From Plectrocnemia conspersa (lineage: Eukaryota > Arthropoda > Insecta > Trichoptera > Polycentropodidae), in contig VTFK01000004.1 in assembly GCA_009617715.1 (NCBI GenBank), positions 1,178,001 to 1,242,000 of the forward strand: a DNA stretch of 64,000 nt, written 5' to 3'. Shown here in pieces: positions 22,990 through 35,879 of the stretch. Made by a program: the position numbers and the translations under genes. Position 1 is the first letter of the stretch; each line of letters starts with the position of its first letter. The notes beneath the pieces were generated by a model. That model ran no database searches. It saw nothing but the letters and a program-made list of their open reading frames with translations, and was not told where the DNA came from.

Positions 22990-23285
22990 ATATTATCAGA
23001 GGACGATTTTAGGTATTTTATTTATGCAAATATTTTTTCACGTATCGCCACGTAGTACTTCCAACCTTCACATAATTCACGCTATAATTGCCCGTCGTTT
23101 TGATAAACTTTCCAAAAGTTTTTGTGCGTTTAGCCAACTATTCGAACTAGTCGTAGCCAGCTCGGCTCGTTCTATTTGCATAGAGCGTTTGCGTGCTCGA
23201 AACTTGGTAGCGATTGTTTCAACAAGCACTTTACGCGAGAAAGCTCGAAAGCTTCCTTCCAAAAGTTACCCGGTAATGTAGTGTA
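22990..23285. other. GC-elevated island open on both strands
   Basis: The block at 23030-23280 is stop-free in one plus frame (the end of a 142-codon frame) and in one minus frame of 61 codons. Neither translation shows a known domain, and the upstream half of the plus frame is low-complexity A/T. It contains an ATGCAAAT octamer (minus strand) near 23180. Unusually evenly mixed base composition makes it a candidate conserved element; a short unknown exon cannot be excluded. Confidence 0.3.
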
Positions 23286-23354
23286 ATATAGCAACATACA
23301 TATACATACATACACAATAATTGTCGAATTTTTTAAATAATTAAATACATATAT

Positions 23355-23371
23355 AATAATAATAATAATAT
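23355..23371. repeat. (AAT)n microsatellite
   Basis: A run of nearly six AAT units, just downstream of a (CATA)-rich patch at about 23295-23315. Confidence 0.9.
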
Positions 23372-23639
23372 TGTAAGTAAACAGATTTACCTATCTATGA
23401 TAGTGCGTGTCCTTAAGACATTTACAATTCTTTAGTTTTTATACTAAGGTAATTTTTAATTATTGAATGATTTTCAATTTTGTGGTTATTGTGCAATATT
23501 GGGTGCATTACAAAATTTTAAACCAATTGTCATATGCAAGATTTCTTTTTTATTGCTGAAAGTGAGCCTTGGAAAAAAATATATTATTGATTATAAATTA
23601 ATTCAATTAGGCATATATTATTATTGTTGATTTATTGGT

Positions 23640-24130
23640 TGTGAACTCTAGGAGTGATTGACCTCGTGGCCAATGAGACTCTAGTAAGATTTAAAATCTT
23701 GCGGGAGGAAACATATTTTACGGTAAAAATATATACGGTTGATACAGAAAAAATGTATATCTTTCGAACATAGTAGTGCGTATTTTTATACAGTTTGGAA
23801 CGCGTCAGGGCAATGCGTATCGATCTACGAAATCGCCGGAGGTGGGCGGTTTCTAAAAGTTTGAGAAGCTTTGCTCTCGCGTTTACGGCCCCGCTACAAC
23901 ACGGGGCTAATCCTTCCCCGGGGATAACACGGGGCGGAATGCCCCGCGGAAATATCTCGACACCGTTTATATCGGATAATTTATTAAACTTTCTGATAAC
24001 TTTTCGGATAGATCATCCCGTTAGGCTTAGAAAAATGGAGGTAAACGAAAGCGTATAGGGCTTTATACGTTTTTTATACGAAGAATCTTCTAGATCTAGA
24101 AAGCCGAGCGCTTGTTTTTCTACGAACGAA
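23640..24130. other. GC-elevated island, candidate regulatory DNA
   Basis: The part at 23795-24058 is markedly G+C-rich (ACACGGGGC occurs twice, near 23899 and 23929) and open for 87 codons on the plus strand, without a recognisable domain. There are no splice signals. Composition suggests an island like the others here, though the ACACGGGGC repeat hints at a local duplication. Confidence 0.3.
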
Positions 24131-24700
24131 CCAATGTTTTAACATATAAAACTTCTCATTAGTTTAACACAAATGTAACAGCACCACATAAATATATTAC
24201 AATATTATCTGAAACTTTATAATTGCACTCAGTGCCCATTTTATTTACAGTGTTCATATTCGTATTTATCATCACTAAAATAACAGAAAAACATATTCTA
24301 ATATTATTTTAATTTTAATAATAATTATTATCAAAGCTTACAAAAGCAAATTCATTATACTGACTTATTATATACAAAAACGAACTTACATGTTTATATA
24401 TAATTTTATATATAGTCTTTCCTTGTTACTTTTTTTCTCAGAACCTTTTTATAGATATTTATGTATTTTATTACATAAACACCACTCAAGTTCTGCACAA
24501 TTTACCAATAATAACAACACAAAGAGTCGTATTTTTATATACAGCTTTCTTCATAAACATACAATCACAAATAACAATTTGATTCATCTTCTTACAATAA
24601 GTGATATTAATTATGCAATATAGCATATAATAATTATTTACATACACAAGAAGGGAGCAAAACATGAGTTTTATAAAAAATCCTATCTCTTGTGTAACCA
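24130..24700. other. A/T-rich stretch, no feature seen
   Basis: A/T-rich with short frames on both strands composed of low-complexity residues. No supportable feature. Confidence 0.45.
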
Positions 24701-24960
24701 TTTATACCCAGTTGCTGAAATAGAACGTTATTTGGGGCTGGGCCGTTTCTAATTGTTGTTTACTATCGTGGAATTTCTTGGAAAAGGTACCTACGAAAGA
24801 ATGTTGTATTCCGGCAGCCCGGTTTCCATCTTCATTAACCCACATTCCAACAATGGATGTTCATTTACTTGAACCTCTATATCTCTATTATGAGTGCAAT
24901 TTCATTTAAAGCACGTGATCCGTCACTTGTGTTGAGAACTAGCAAAAAATAAAGATATAA
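24700..24960. other. Short GC-elevated island
   Basis: G+C-richer block containing CCGGCAGCCCGGTTTCC near 24813. No frame or repeat match seen. Confidence 0.25.
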
Positions 24961-25273
24961 TTTGCAACTACGAGACTGCTTGGAGAGCTTTTGAAATCGT
25001 GTATTTATTAAGATATAAAACTCTGAGGATATCATTTATTTATCCTATTTAATCTTATTTAATATTATCGTGTTTATTATATCTGTATCGAAACACTTAT
25101 GAGTTGAACCTTATATTTTTTAAGCCAATGAAATTTTAATTAGTTTATTCACATACACTTTATGTATATCCACAAAAAATTATTGTGAAATTATTGTATT
25201 GGTATTGGTGGGACTTTGCAGTCAAATAGACGCTAAAAAATCTTGTAACAATTAATTTTAAATCTTCGCTGGA

Positions 25274-25440
25274 GTGTCGAGCTATATTATTGTCGGCTGT
25301 GATTTTAGTAGAGCAGCTAAGATTGTCGTGATCTGTTCTCGTGATGCTCTATAGACGATCTGCTGATGTTTCTCATATTGAAGCAAGTTTTTGGATCGTC
25401 TTTACTGCTGTGACTCCGGGGCATCTCTCCTGGACTGTGT
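25274..25440 (+). repeat. Dispersed repeat family 2, copy 2
   Basis: It matches 8977-9140 in the same orientation (blocks GTGTCGAGCTATATTATTG, TCGGCTGTG and GTCGTGATCTGTTCTCGTG). The region continues G+C-rich to about 25530, where copy 1 no longer aligns. The 71-codon frame starting at 25341 is therefore probably repeat-derived and not a host gene. Confidence 0.75.
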
Positions 25441-25539
25441 TCCGCGTCTCACCTCTGTGTCACATATTTTATAATGTTGGTTCTAGACACTTTCAGATGT
25501 TTGCGAGCCAGTTGCATTGCTTCTTGGACACATCCGCAA

Positions 25540-27600
25540 ATGTCTTCATGCCTTAAAAGATAAATTTTCCAGAAAACCACTCCAGCGATTGATAACCAAG
25601 GGCAGAATAACAATAGTATTAGACGCATGGCAGAATGTATTGTCTAGTTAGCGTGAGCCTTTTCCAAGGAAAGAGTAGTTTTTTCAGTGGTTATTATAGG
25701 TGCAATATTTCCAAATTTTATTCCAATAATTTAGCTATGAGATCTCTCTATCATTGTTTTATGTAAGCCAGTGTGTGCTCTAAATTTCGTGACCTTTCAT
25801 TTCTCTTTTCGTTTGTTTGGAATGGTTTTTATTAAATTATAATAAATGGTAGTGAAAACCCCTATAATTTTTTGATATAACTGTATTGTTTTTGTTAAAA
25901 ATATATTGATCTTATTTTTTATGATGATTTATTATTTTCAAAATGTGGAATTGTCAGAGTTTTTCTGTGATATTGGTGGCAAATTTTTACCTTAAAGTTT
26001 AGATAGTTTATATTTACTTTTATTTTAATAATAATATTTTTTATTATAAATATACTTAAATGTTTTTTAAAGCAAATAATAAAATTAGGTTACAGTTAAA
26101 TGCATCACCCATGATAAAAATATTTTATAAAACCTATTGATTTAATTATAGGACAATTCATTTTTAATATTAAAACATAAACACAGATAAACATACTTTT
26201 TAATAAAAAAAATGCAATTCACAAATATTTATTGTGCTAATTTTAAATGCGGCATTAAATATATTATAAATCAACGCATATAGATATTCTTATACACATA
26301 TTAAGGACACTTTTTAAATATTCAAAATAATTTTATATTTACTTTTGGTCGTGCTTTTAACATTATTAATAAAAGTTATTAACTGTTGATGTATAATCAA
26401 TAATTATTAATAATTTTTTAAAGCATATGTAAATATATCATAATAATTTGCGATTCCTATTTTTATTTCACTAAAATAATTTAATTTTTTGTTTTATTCA
26501 TTTTTTTTAAACTTTAAAGCATTTATTAAATAATATATAATATAGCTTAAGTTTCTATTTATATCCATTAAAAAATATATAATATTTTCGCGTTTTGCTG
26601 ACAAGCTTATAAAGATAATATTGTTTCATGAGTTAATAGTTTATATTTTTAATAAACTAATAATAACGAAGAATTGATGAAAAATATTTTTCAATAAAGT
26701 AACTGTAAAACATACAATTGCCTGATTATAGTGATTTAGGTATAGACCACAATGCTTATTTATTATTATTAAAACTGTTGGCTTAGATTTTCTGCAGAAT
26801 TCATAATATTAATATTAGTAAATTTATTATTTCACGACAAAGTTAATGTATATAATTGTTAGTAGATTTACGGTTTTAGATGTTAGTTAAATATAAATTT
26901 CGTAATAAAATGTCTTATTTTAAATGTAATTTATTACATTTAATAATTTGTGAGTATATATGTACATAAAAGTGGCTTTTTACTTGACTTTTTTTCGATA
27001 TTAATTGTTTCTATTTATGTAATATTTTTTAAATGTTTAGATGAGGTAAATTTAAAAAATCAATATTTTATATATTTTGTTTTTTTTATTATTTTTCATC
27101 GATTGTATTTTTTTTTAAATAACTTAAATTTACTAATTAGTTTTTAAAACGTAAAATAAATTTTTTTGCATAATTATTTCTATTATAATTTTATATTGTA
27201 CATATAATAAATTATAGCAAAAAATCAACGGTTATCAACATGTTATTGCAATTGTGTTTTTTACTATTTTTTTCCTATAGCTTATTATTTAACCACTTTT
27301 TAATTGAAAGCTTCGTTGATTAATTTCACATATTTTTTTTGTTTAACTTTTGTTATATCTTTTTTTTTAACTAATTTAGAGCATCTTAATAATTTTTTAT
27401 AACATAATACGAAAGGTCCACTCAGCTGCGTTGCTAACGCTTATGTCATTTAAACGACCATTTTAACTTATGTCAAGGCAATAGCAACGCGCTTAGACGA
27501 AATGCCTAATTACAATTAGATAATACTTAATACTATAATTTCGTATATATACATATCTCCTGACAGTTAGTATATTCGTCAACCGATCGTAAGCACTAAA
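25540..27600. other. Long A/T-rich stretch, no gene seen
   Basis: Very A/T-rich. A small feature near 27421-27500 has CGTTGCTAACG and, 45 bases on, AGCAACGCG, an 8-bp inverted match, plus two CTTATGTCA words. Otherwise nothing is recognised. Confidence 0.45.
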
Positions 27601-27629
27601 AAACCTATTTATTTTTGTAAGGAATGCAA

Positions 27630-28122
27630 AAGAAATGCGTCTATCCAGCATAAAAACCGCTTTTGTTATCTATTTATTGAATTTTGTTATCTATTCCAGT
27701 CCTTCAGTGCTCGAGCAGCTTCAAATGTGGGCTCTTGAAGGTGGATAGTTCTCGATCGCGTCCACTATTCTTGCCTGTAAAGTCTAGAACTGGAGCACTT
27801 GCCAACTCTTCTTTGGCTAAGGCTATTTATCTGCTCAATTCTGTCCATAGAAATATTGACATTTTCTCTTGCACATATGGAGTTTTGGTTCAGTTCATAT
27901 GGGACAATGCACACCTGTTGAGGTGATTTGTGTCTGTTATTTTATCTTGTTTTTTTATGTTTTTATTTATATGCTTTGAGGGTGTGTGTAATTATACGTA
28001 TATGAAATTGTATGTATGCATACTATATGTATTATGATATATTTATACTTTTGACTATCGTGACGCATTAGGTTTACCTGTCAGGTTACGATGGTTATAA
28101 TTTTAATAAATAAATAAATAAA
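27630..28122 (+). mobile_element. Non-LTR retrotransposon 3' end with (AAAT)n tail
   Basis: A plus-strand frame (27684-27926) contains PVKSRTGALANSSLAKAI, LLNSVHRNIDIFSC and ends shortly after. This pattern, RTGAxxxSPLxRAxxxLN...xIDIF, is the typical C-terminus of insect non-LTR reverse-transcriptase proteins. About 180 bases of UTR-like sequence follow and then AATAAATAAATAAAT at 28108-28122, a typical short-repeat LINE tail. It is heavily 5'-truncated; the upstream boundary is approximate. Confidence 0.6.
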
Positions 28123-28129
28123 TTAACGA

Positions 28130-29870
28130 CCTTCAAAATTATTTATCTCGCAGTTTCACTTATTCAATGATGATGTTTGTTGGTCAATGCAATTGACCAA
28201 CTTTTTTAAAATTATAGTTTTATCTTTGTGATAATAATTAGTACTTTTCGTGTCACTGTGCGCTTCATTGAATATTATATGAGTGTATAAAATATAAAAT
28301 CAAAACGATATTCGATATTCTCAATTTTTCATACAAAATCATGCTTAATTTGACTGTTTCAATTGTATTTCCAGAACAAACTAATTGACATATTTCACTG
28401 AGCTTCCGGAGTTGATCGAAGTAAATACATACATATACTATACACATATGTATATCTATATATATTTATTGATTGTAATTTTGGTTATCTATATTTGACA
28501 ATGAGCCTTAGTATAATATGTTGAATATATTAAATACCGCCTATGTGGATTGAATTTAGCATTAAATGTATGTTATAATATGAAATTTCATAACTATGTT
28601 TTAATTAAAAATCGTTTCCAGGAATCGCTTCTTTGTAGTTGGTGTTATAATAAAGTATTATTAATACTAAAAATAAAACATATTAGAGCCTAGCTTATAA
28701 TGAAAAAAGATAAATTTTTATTTAAATTGTATTTATATAGATAATGAAAAAAGAGCTTAATTTATATTATATCATATTGAACAAAAGCGGTTTATATGTT
28801 TATATCTTGTTTTTCATACACATATATTGAGGGTTTCTTTCCTTTGCCGATCGACTTTCGACGTCGGCTTCAAAAACGCCTTCGATATTCTTGGTATAAC
28901 ATGCTTTTAGATAAAATTGATGCTTCAGGGTTTTTCTCCGAACTTGGCTTTTGTATTTGAAAGTTATCTCGAGAAACAAACGGCAGTTCGTATCCTTTTA
29001 TGATTACATTTTGCCGAATATTTGTCCAGTCCTGGCTCAAAATTCGTGTTCTTATTCCTACTCATTTATATAAATTATTTCTCGGTTGTGCTCTATGGGT
29101 TTCTGATTTCATCTATTGAAGATTTTTATATAAAAATGTATTGAGTTGATGTTACTATATATAATTGAAGTACCGAAACGTTATCTCTATAGAAATAAAT
29201 GATCCGATATCAAACAATTTAATATACGCCAGATAGCTTACTTTCATATTTTTTTATACTAGCAATAAATTTAATGAAACAACTTGAAAATCATGTATGT
29301 AAGTTTGTTGCTAGTTTATTGGAGGGCAAATTAATATTAATTAAACATTGTTGTTAGAATCTGCTTTCAATATACTGGTATCATATTTCAGCAATTATCA
29401 TCATGTTTGTTATTCGATAGAGTCACGTATAATATTGCTCTTAGAAACAGTAAATGTATGAAGCTTATAAATAGAAGATTTATGATACATGGTTCTTGAG
29501 TTAAATATTTTATGAAATTTTAAATTTAATTATTGCAATATTTAATAATAGGTAGCTGACATTTTTTAATGTCAGATACGAGGAGCTGGTCCTGAGTTAA
29601 TAAAATTTCTTTATAATATTTTTTTGTTTTGTATTAAAATAATACAACGTGAGCTCACGACAGTCTTAATTTAATTTTATTATTTAATGGCATTTTACGT
29701 AATTTTCTGTATTTTTCACTTGTCTCTATATTTAAAATGTAAAACATATAATATTAGTTTTCTGTAAGTAATGTTATTATATTGATTTATTCACTTATAT
29801 AAAATATAATGTGATTCGGAATACACTTTATGCAAAACATACATTTTAAATACAAACAAATAAATCATCC
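28130..29870. other. A/T-rich stretch, no feature seen
   Basis: A modest G+C patch lies at about 28845-29050 (CTTTCGACGTCGGCTTC); otherwise A/T-rich and without coding or repeat signal that I recognise. Confidence 0.4.
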
Positions 29871-29874
29871 CTTC

Positions 29875-30365
29875 ATTAATAACTTTTGTTTTGGGTCGCA
29901 CGCCAGGACCGCCAAAGATCGATGAGGCCCACGGGCGTCCCCAATTAACAGGCGCCCGAATCCTACCGTGTTTTATTTTTTTGCGTCCGCACAAAACCGA
30001 AAATGTTTCATAATTAAATTAATCAAACGGAAAACCTCACGCACAGCGTCGTTTCATTTTCGCTATAAGGGCAGCATCCGTGTCGCGCATAGTACGGTAG
30101 GTTATATCGGCCGACCTAGATCTTAGTGGCGCATAGGGTCTCTAGGTTGACTGATGAGGTACCCGACGGCGTTAACTATCCGAGGAGATTTGCCGAAAGC
30201 CATTCCCTGGGGATCATAACACGGGTAGTGTATAGTTGTAGTATGTACAGCGTGTAAGGAGACACGGTAACGTAGCTCACAATGCGCTCGTATCACACGA
30301 TATTTAAGGTCACCCGGTGAAATTGAGCGTCGGGGGTGATGTTGCTGGTTATGTTCTTGTATACG
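29875..30365. other. Strongly GC-elevated island
   Basis: A long CpG-rich block (e.g. GGCCCACGGGCGTCC near 29925, GGTTATATCGGCCGACCTAG near 30100). Stops occur in all frames over its length, which argues against an exon. It is one of the longest islands in the window and a good candidate for conserved noncoding DNA. Confidence 0.35.
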
Positions 30366-30589
30366 TATAAAATATATAAAAAAATATTGAATTTATATGA
30401 ACAACACAACGTTTCATACCCCTTGTAATAATTTTACGTACTCGTATTTTTTTTACGGTGTATTTTAATTTTCAAGAGGGTAGCGGTAAATCGATTTTAT
30501 AAATTTTAACGTTAAAACTACAACATATAAATTTTGTATAAATAACTAAGATTCATATTTCATTAGCTGGAACATACGTGTCACTTAAA

Positions 30590-30765
30590 CATGAATAAAA
30601 GTTGTTTATTAGTCAGATTAAAAAATGTCCTTGAACTGGGGTACCGCAAGGTCTTATTTTGGGTACATTTTTATTTATTATTCTGACCAATGCTTGCTCG
30701 TTACATAATTTATCAAACAGTAGTGCACAGACAATTTATTTTAGCGAACAAATATTTTATATATT
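30590..30765 (+). mobile_element. Non-LTR retrotransposon RT relic
   Basis: The plus strand reads GVPQGLILGTFLFIILTNAC at about 30640-30700. This matches the RT motif GVPQGSILGPLLFxIYxNDL closely, then SLHNLSNSSAQTIYFSEQIF, where FADDT is expected but eroded. It is open for about 45 codons and then decays. Clade uncertain; it differs from the Jockey copies, which have PAGAPQGS. Confidence 0.7.
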
Positions 30766-30769
30766 GCCT

Positions 30770-32870
30770 ATTTAAATGGTCCTGTTTTTTGCTTATTTTC
30801 TAAAATATAATATCTAATGAGCAATTTACCTATAAAATTATAGGTGAAATTAGCCATTATTTTGAAAGTGGGGCAAGTCCATATTATGTTATTGTTAGAT
30901 AATTAATTATTTGTGTTTGAACTGATTTAATAATATTAGTTAGCAATAATAAATTTATTTTATATTGTTTACGGTATTTTTACATAAAAATTTCATATAC
31001 AATAATTATATTCGCGTTATTTGAACAAAAAACATGTTTTAATAAGGCCCTGTTTTCAAGTGTAGTTACAAAGCAACACATGTGTATAATTAGTATACGA
31101 AAAAACTACACGATGTAGATAAAAGCAGATCAAATGGAAATACTGCTAGATAATATTGATTAATTTACTTTAAAATTTTAGGGAGCTCGAATTTTTTAAT
31201 CATAAAGCCAAATTGTACCGCTTTTCAAACTTATCTTGTTTTAGTTTTTCTCGTTTAGGTAAATTTTATAGTTTAATAAGAATAATTCCGATATTACTAT
31301 TTTTGACAAAAATATTTATGAATATTTTTAAACATTAAAATATAAAATCGAACGCGCATTGAAATAAAAAGTGTCAATATTATTATTAGATAGTTAGATT
31401 AAAAGTTGTGCAGATTATATAAAAAAATAATGGTAATTTTCTGGTACTTTAATTTAGTTAGCAATATTTAATATTTTAATAAATCTTAATATGAAAGATA
31501 AAATTAATGTAATAATAAAATAATGGTAAATATTAAGGATATTTTAGATTTTTTATGTATTTAGATATATTTTTTATAAATTAATTTATTATATCTTTAC
31601 AAATTTTTTTTTAAGATTTCCTGAAGAGTTTATTTTGTTATTTATTTATTATTAAATAAATAAATATATAAACATACCTTGCAACAACTTAAAACCTCTA
31701 AATATAGTTTAAAACTCAGTTTTTAAGTTTAAAATTTTTGATACAATGATCACACATGCTTTTAATAAGTTGGTTTCTTTCTTGTAGTTTATCAAATCAT
31801 TATCAACATTTTTTTTTAATTATTAAAATTTATCATCAAAGGAGGCAATCGATAAAAGATTATTTATTATCAAAAACGATAAGTTGGCATATTGGTCTCG
31901 TGTATTTGATTAAAAACATTGGTGTAAAGATGTTAATACTAACATTGCATTTTGGGGAAATATAAATTAGTTAGTAATAGATAAACGATTTGTGGATTCC
32001 GGGAATAAATTTATATAAAGACATATCCAAAAAAACTGTTGCATATATAAAACAGATTCTGAATACCATATTCATTTTTTTAGTGAATGTGAACGCAGAT
32101 TTCGCAGACGAATCTAATTGTTACTCAAATAAGACAATTTCAGAACTTTTGTTGATCAAACTTGTCGAACCTTCTCTGAGACTTTTTGACGCTTCAAAAT
32201 AAGTTGATCTGTGATTACTCAGAAAACGACATTCAATATATAATACCATATATACTAACAGCAAGGAAACAAGTCGAAAAGATTTGTCCGACGAAAATTG
32301 GACAAAACTTTGCAATTTATGTAACATCTCTCTCTGCGCTTAACTTGCTGCTGGTGTCAAACGATTTGGCCACCAATCTCGAATATATATTATTTTATAC
32401 AATTGTGAAAACTTTGTAATTTTTGATCTATCAATATATTTGCAAATTTAAAAAAAAAATTATTTAAAAAATCCTTATAGTAGTAGTTAAGAAATAATTT
32501 TTTCTAGTGTTTTATTATACATTATATACATTTATATTTCTAATAATATCTAAAAAATAATTCTTTAGTTTTTTATTTTATGATTTTTTAATATCAGATC
32601 GTAAAGATTTTTTTAAATTTCCCAAATTTTCTGTAAATATATTTTTAGAAAGAGTGATTAATAATAACTGTATTTATTATGTTGTAAATTTAAAATAGTC
32701 GACTGATAATTTACATAGCATATGTAAACACTTAAATAATATTTATTAATTATAAATCATCCGTTAAGCTTTGCTCGTGTAAAATTTATGTAAAGTAGTA
32801 AACATATCGAGTTTTGTTTTAAAAAAACAGGATGTAAAAACAACAAATTTCTCAGAGCTTTAAAATCCAT
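30770..32870. other. Long A/T-rich stretch with possible decayed coding relic
   Basis: Mostly A/T-rich. At 31990-32419 two overlapping plus-strand frames (70 and 77 codons) lie in DNA with fewer A/T runs; the first contains NADFADESNCYSNKTISELL. I cannot assign a family. It could be a frameshifted transposase relic or chance. Confidence 0.3.
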
Positions 32871-33130
32871 ATTTGTAGCGTTTTAGTGATGTTTGACGAT
32901 GCCCGATCGGTTCCGTGTAACTTCAACATTATACACAAAACGTACGGTAACTTTGCAAAGGTGCGTTAACCCGGACACGAGTTTAATTAAGAATTTCCTC
33001 GGAACTAGTTAAACTTGCCGGGTAGTGGGTCTTTGATACATACATAAACAAGCTCACGTGCTAATTTTTAGCCGCCGGTGTGTTAATCAATAACGTGCCG
33101 GAAGAAATGTGTTTACTCTTGTGAGATGAA
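32870..33130. other. GC-elevated island, candidate regulatory DNA
   Basis: A CpG-containing block (CGATGCCCGATCGGTTCCG; AGCCGCCGGTGTGTTAATC) between A/T-rich flanks, with no frame. Confidence 0.3.
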
Positions 33131-33929
33131 TATTTTAACTCGTTTCAAATTAAAAACACTCATGGGTTAATTAATTTATGAACGTAAAATACCTAACTAT
33201 AAGATAAGTTACATATTAATAAGGCTTGTTTTATAATTTACGTTAGCAAAAATAGCAATATTGGCTAAATTAAATTACATTTAAAAATTATCATTAAACT
33301 TTTTAGATTACATTACTTCAACTTTTAATGTTTCAAAAATATTAAATATATACATGAATTTATCTGAAAATTTGATTCTAATTATTATATTCAATGAAAA
33401 AAACTTCCGGTACGCCAATTGTACAAAAAATAGACAGCTGTGTAAAATATTTTGTGGGTTAAAATATTCCTGCGCATTGATTAAATATACATATGTGCTT
33501 TTTAGACAACAGGTTGTTTTAAAAAAAAAATTATGATATACGGGATATATATATATTTATAAAAAAAATAGTCTAACTGTTATTTGAAGGACAATCTAAT
33601 TTTTTAAATTTATTGCACCGTTACTATCATTGATCTAATCTTTTACGTATGAGTTTTTAAAGTGTAAATGTTAAGTAAAGAGTATTAAAATATTTATTTT
33701 ATTAATATTTAACTTAAAAAAAAATTAAGTAAGATAACTTATTTATTGTATTAGAATTCTTTTATTAAAATATATAAAGAATAGAACATACAAAAAATAT
33801 GTTTTTTATTTTGATACAAGATTAAATAATAATTAAAATATTCTTTAATATATATTTTAAATATTGCAATGCAAGTTTCTGTCACTAATATTTTTTTTAC
33901 TATATACAGAATATTGTTTTTAACCCTTT

Positions 33930-34195
33930 CATAGTTAGTACCAGACGTTTTTAGGTTGCAAACAGTTTATTATTTTAAAATCTAGGTTAACTAACCCATA
34001 TATATTTCTACCATTCTTGTGTTGGAGTTTTTATTTATTTGCTTATCATAGTTTGATACAAGACATTATTAGTTAGCAAGATTATTATTATAAAACCTAT
34101 GTTAACCATTTTATTTCCCTTTTAACTATCGTTGTTTTGAAGTTTTGGTTTGATCATAGATTTGTCGTATCTGTCTATTAGGTTGTGAATTCTAG
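33930..34195. repeat. Two-copy diverged tandem repeat, 115-bp period
   Basis: Two units align at a constant offset of 115 bases. TTATTATTTTAAAATCTAGG followed by TTAACTA (near 33968) pairs with TTATTATTATAAAACCTATG followed by TTAACCA. Later, GTGTTGGAGTTTTTATTT pairs with GTTTTGAAGTTTTGGTTT, followed by a shared TTTGAT. The divergence is substantial, so the duplication is old. No coding content. Confidence 0.6.
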
Positions 34196-34789
34196 TGATA
34201 TTTTTTTCAACATTTATAATACTTTTTATTTTCTAAATTAATAAATCGCAACCTAATCACAAATTTAAAAACATATAGACCACAAATGCTTGATATATTG
34301 ACTTGTCATAGGGGTTATGTCACTGAACAGTAAAATTTGCATGGTACAAATGTGGTGTCATCGGCCCGTGTAATGTTTTAGCAAAGTATTGATAAATAAA
34401 GTCTGTATTTTAGACTGTTATATATTTATAAAATTATATATGAACATATTTTTCTGCGCTTTTTTATAGGGAAAATTTTGATTTTAAAGTATTTTGTATA
34501 GAAGAAAAGAGAAAAAAAATTTAAATCAATGAAAAAATACTTTGTGAGTTTGCTTTCGTGATTTTAAAAACAGATTTAAATATGTTTTTAGATATTAAAG
34601 TAGATACATTGATACAATTTTGCATGCTATGGTATTGGCTGGTGCATTTCGCTGTGAATCATTAAGTGTTATTTTGTATGCAATAATTTTTAATTTAAAA
34701 AAAATTGTTTCTTACGTTTCATCTCTACTTTATGTCAAACCGTACCTTGTATTCTTTCACCCCAAAACTTCAGCCAAACAATTGAGTAA

Positions 34790-35260
34790 AAAACACATGC
34801 GAAGCTGATGGGGGTCACACACTTTGACAGCAGTCAATTTGATATTCCCAACGGCGATCCTTGTGCGGGACCCTCGGCTACGGATATGCAAGGGCCCGGA
34901 AAAATTAGTCTCGAAAACTTATCCAGAAACACACTCACCTAGGCCGCTTTTCCGTGACACCTAGAAATAGAACTAAAGATCCCAACGTGAATTTATGAAC
35001 GTATCAAGTGACCCGCGAATACATATTTCATCGTTTCGCAAGAAAACACAAAGCGTCCCTTCTTCAACGTGTATGATTGATACGAAAAAAGTGTCCATTT
35101 TAATATCATAAATTATGAATGAGTTTCCTCTCTCTCTCTCTCTCTTTCGCTTTGTCTATCCCTGAAAAGTACATTTTCGGGTATGCTAATGGAGAATTTG
35201 AGAACATCCTAACGCACTTTGCCATTTCGCGACACGGGCGAGTGATTATTTTCTTTTGAG
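34790..35260. other. GC-elevated island ending in a (CT)n tract
   Basis: G+C-richer DNA with no coding frame. It contains TTTGACAGCAGTCAATTTG and a (CT)n run at 35128-35146, which on the other strand is a GAGA-type tract. Candidate regulatory DNA; the GAGA tract is consistent with, but does not prove, an enhancer or promoter-proximal element. Confidence 0.35.
35128..35146. repeat. (CT)n microsatellite
   Basis: Nineteen bases of uninterrupted CT dinucleotide inside a G+C-elevated island. Confidence 0.9.
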
Positions 35261-35879
35261 AATGCCTCAGATGTGTGTTTATTGTTTTATCATATTATTT
35301 AACATGTATTCATTTACATAATAATATAATGTGGCATCGATCTCTGGTGGATTTCAGTGAAACTCATGAATTATGTATTTAATCTTATTCATATTGTTTA
35401 CGCAGAGAAACGAAATTCATTTTAGGCGTGGAAAATTTTAAGAGTGGTTTGGGGATGTGATATTATATAATAGTTTATCTGGGTTAAATCTTAGTGTAGT
35501 ATTATAAAGTCTAAGAATTTATTATATATGTTGCTAAGACAGTACCGAAAAATAAAGATAATATTATATTAAAAAAGATTTCTTTAACAAATATTATTTT
35601 AAAACATAATATAAGTTTTATCATAACAAAGGGGTACCAGGTTTTTGCAAAATAACGAGTTCGATTCTTAATAATTAAATTAACATGTTACATTGCTTTA
35701 ATTAAATTTTGATACATAGTAAATATTAAACTGTTTCGAGGCTATATACTGCTAATTTTTTAACAACATTATTATGTACATAAGTATGTATGTTATATGA
35801 ATTGGCGTATTAGGGTGTATATATATATATATAAATATACAATAATTTGTAAAGTTTTTCTGAATTTAAAAAAAATAAA

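Noticed and set aside
22853..23281. 142-codon plus-strand open frame, the longest in the window
   Set aside because: The first 60 residues are Ile/Tyr/Leu/Lys-rich translation of A/T DNA and the rest is an island also open on the other strand; no family resemblance.
31990..32419. Two overlapping frames suggesting a frameshifted gene
   Set aside because: No family recognised in either phase; without similarity evidence it is not separable from chance, so it is only noted within the A/T-rich stretch.
35655..35680. GAGTTCGATTCTTA resembling a tRNA-derived SINE B box
   Set aside because: No A box at the right distance upstream and no repeat copy elsewhere in the window.
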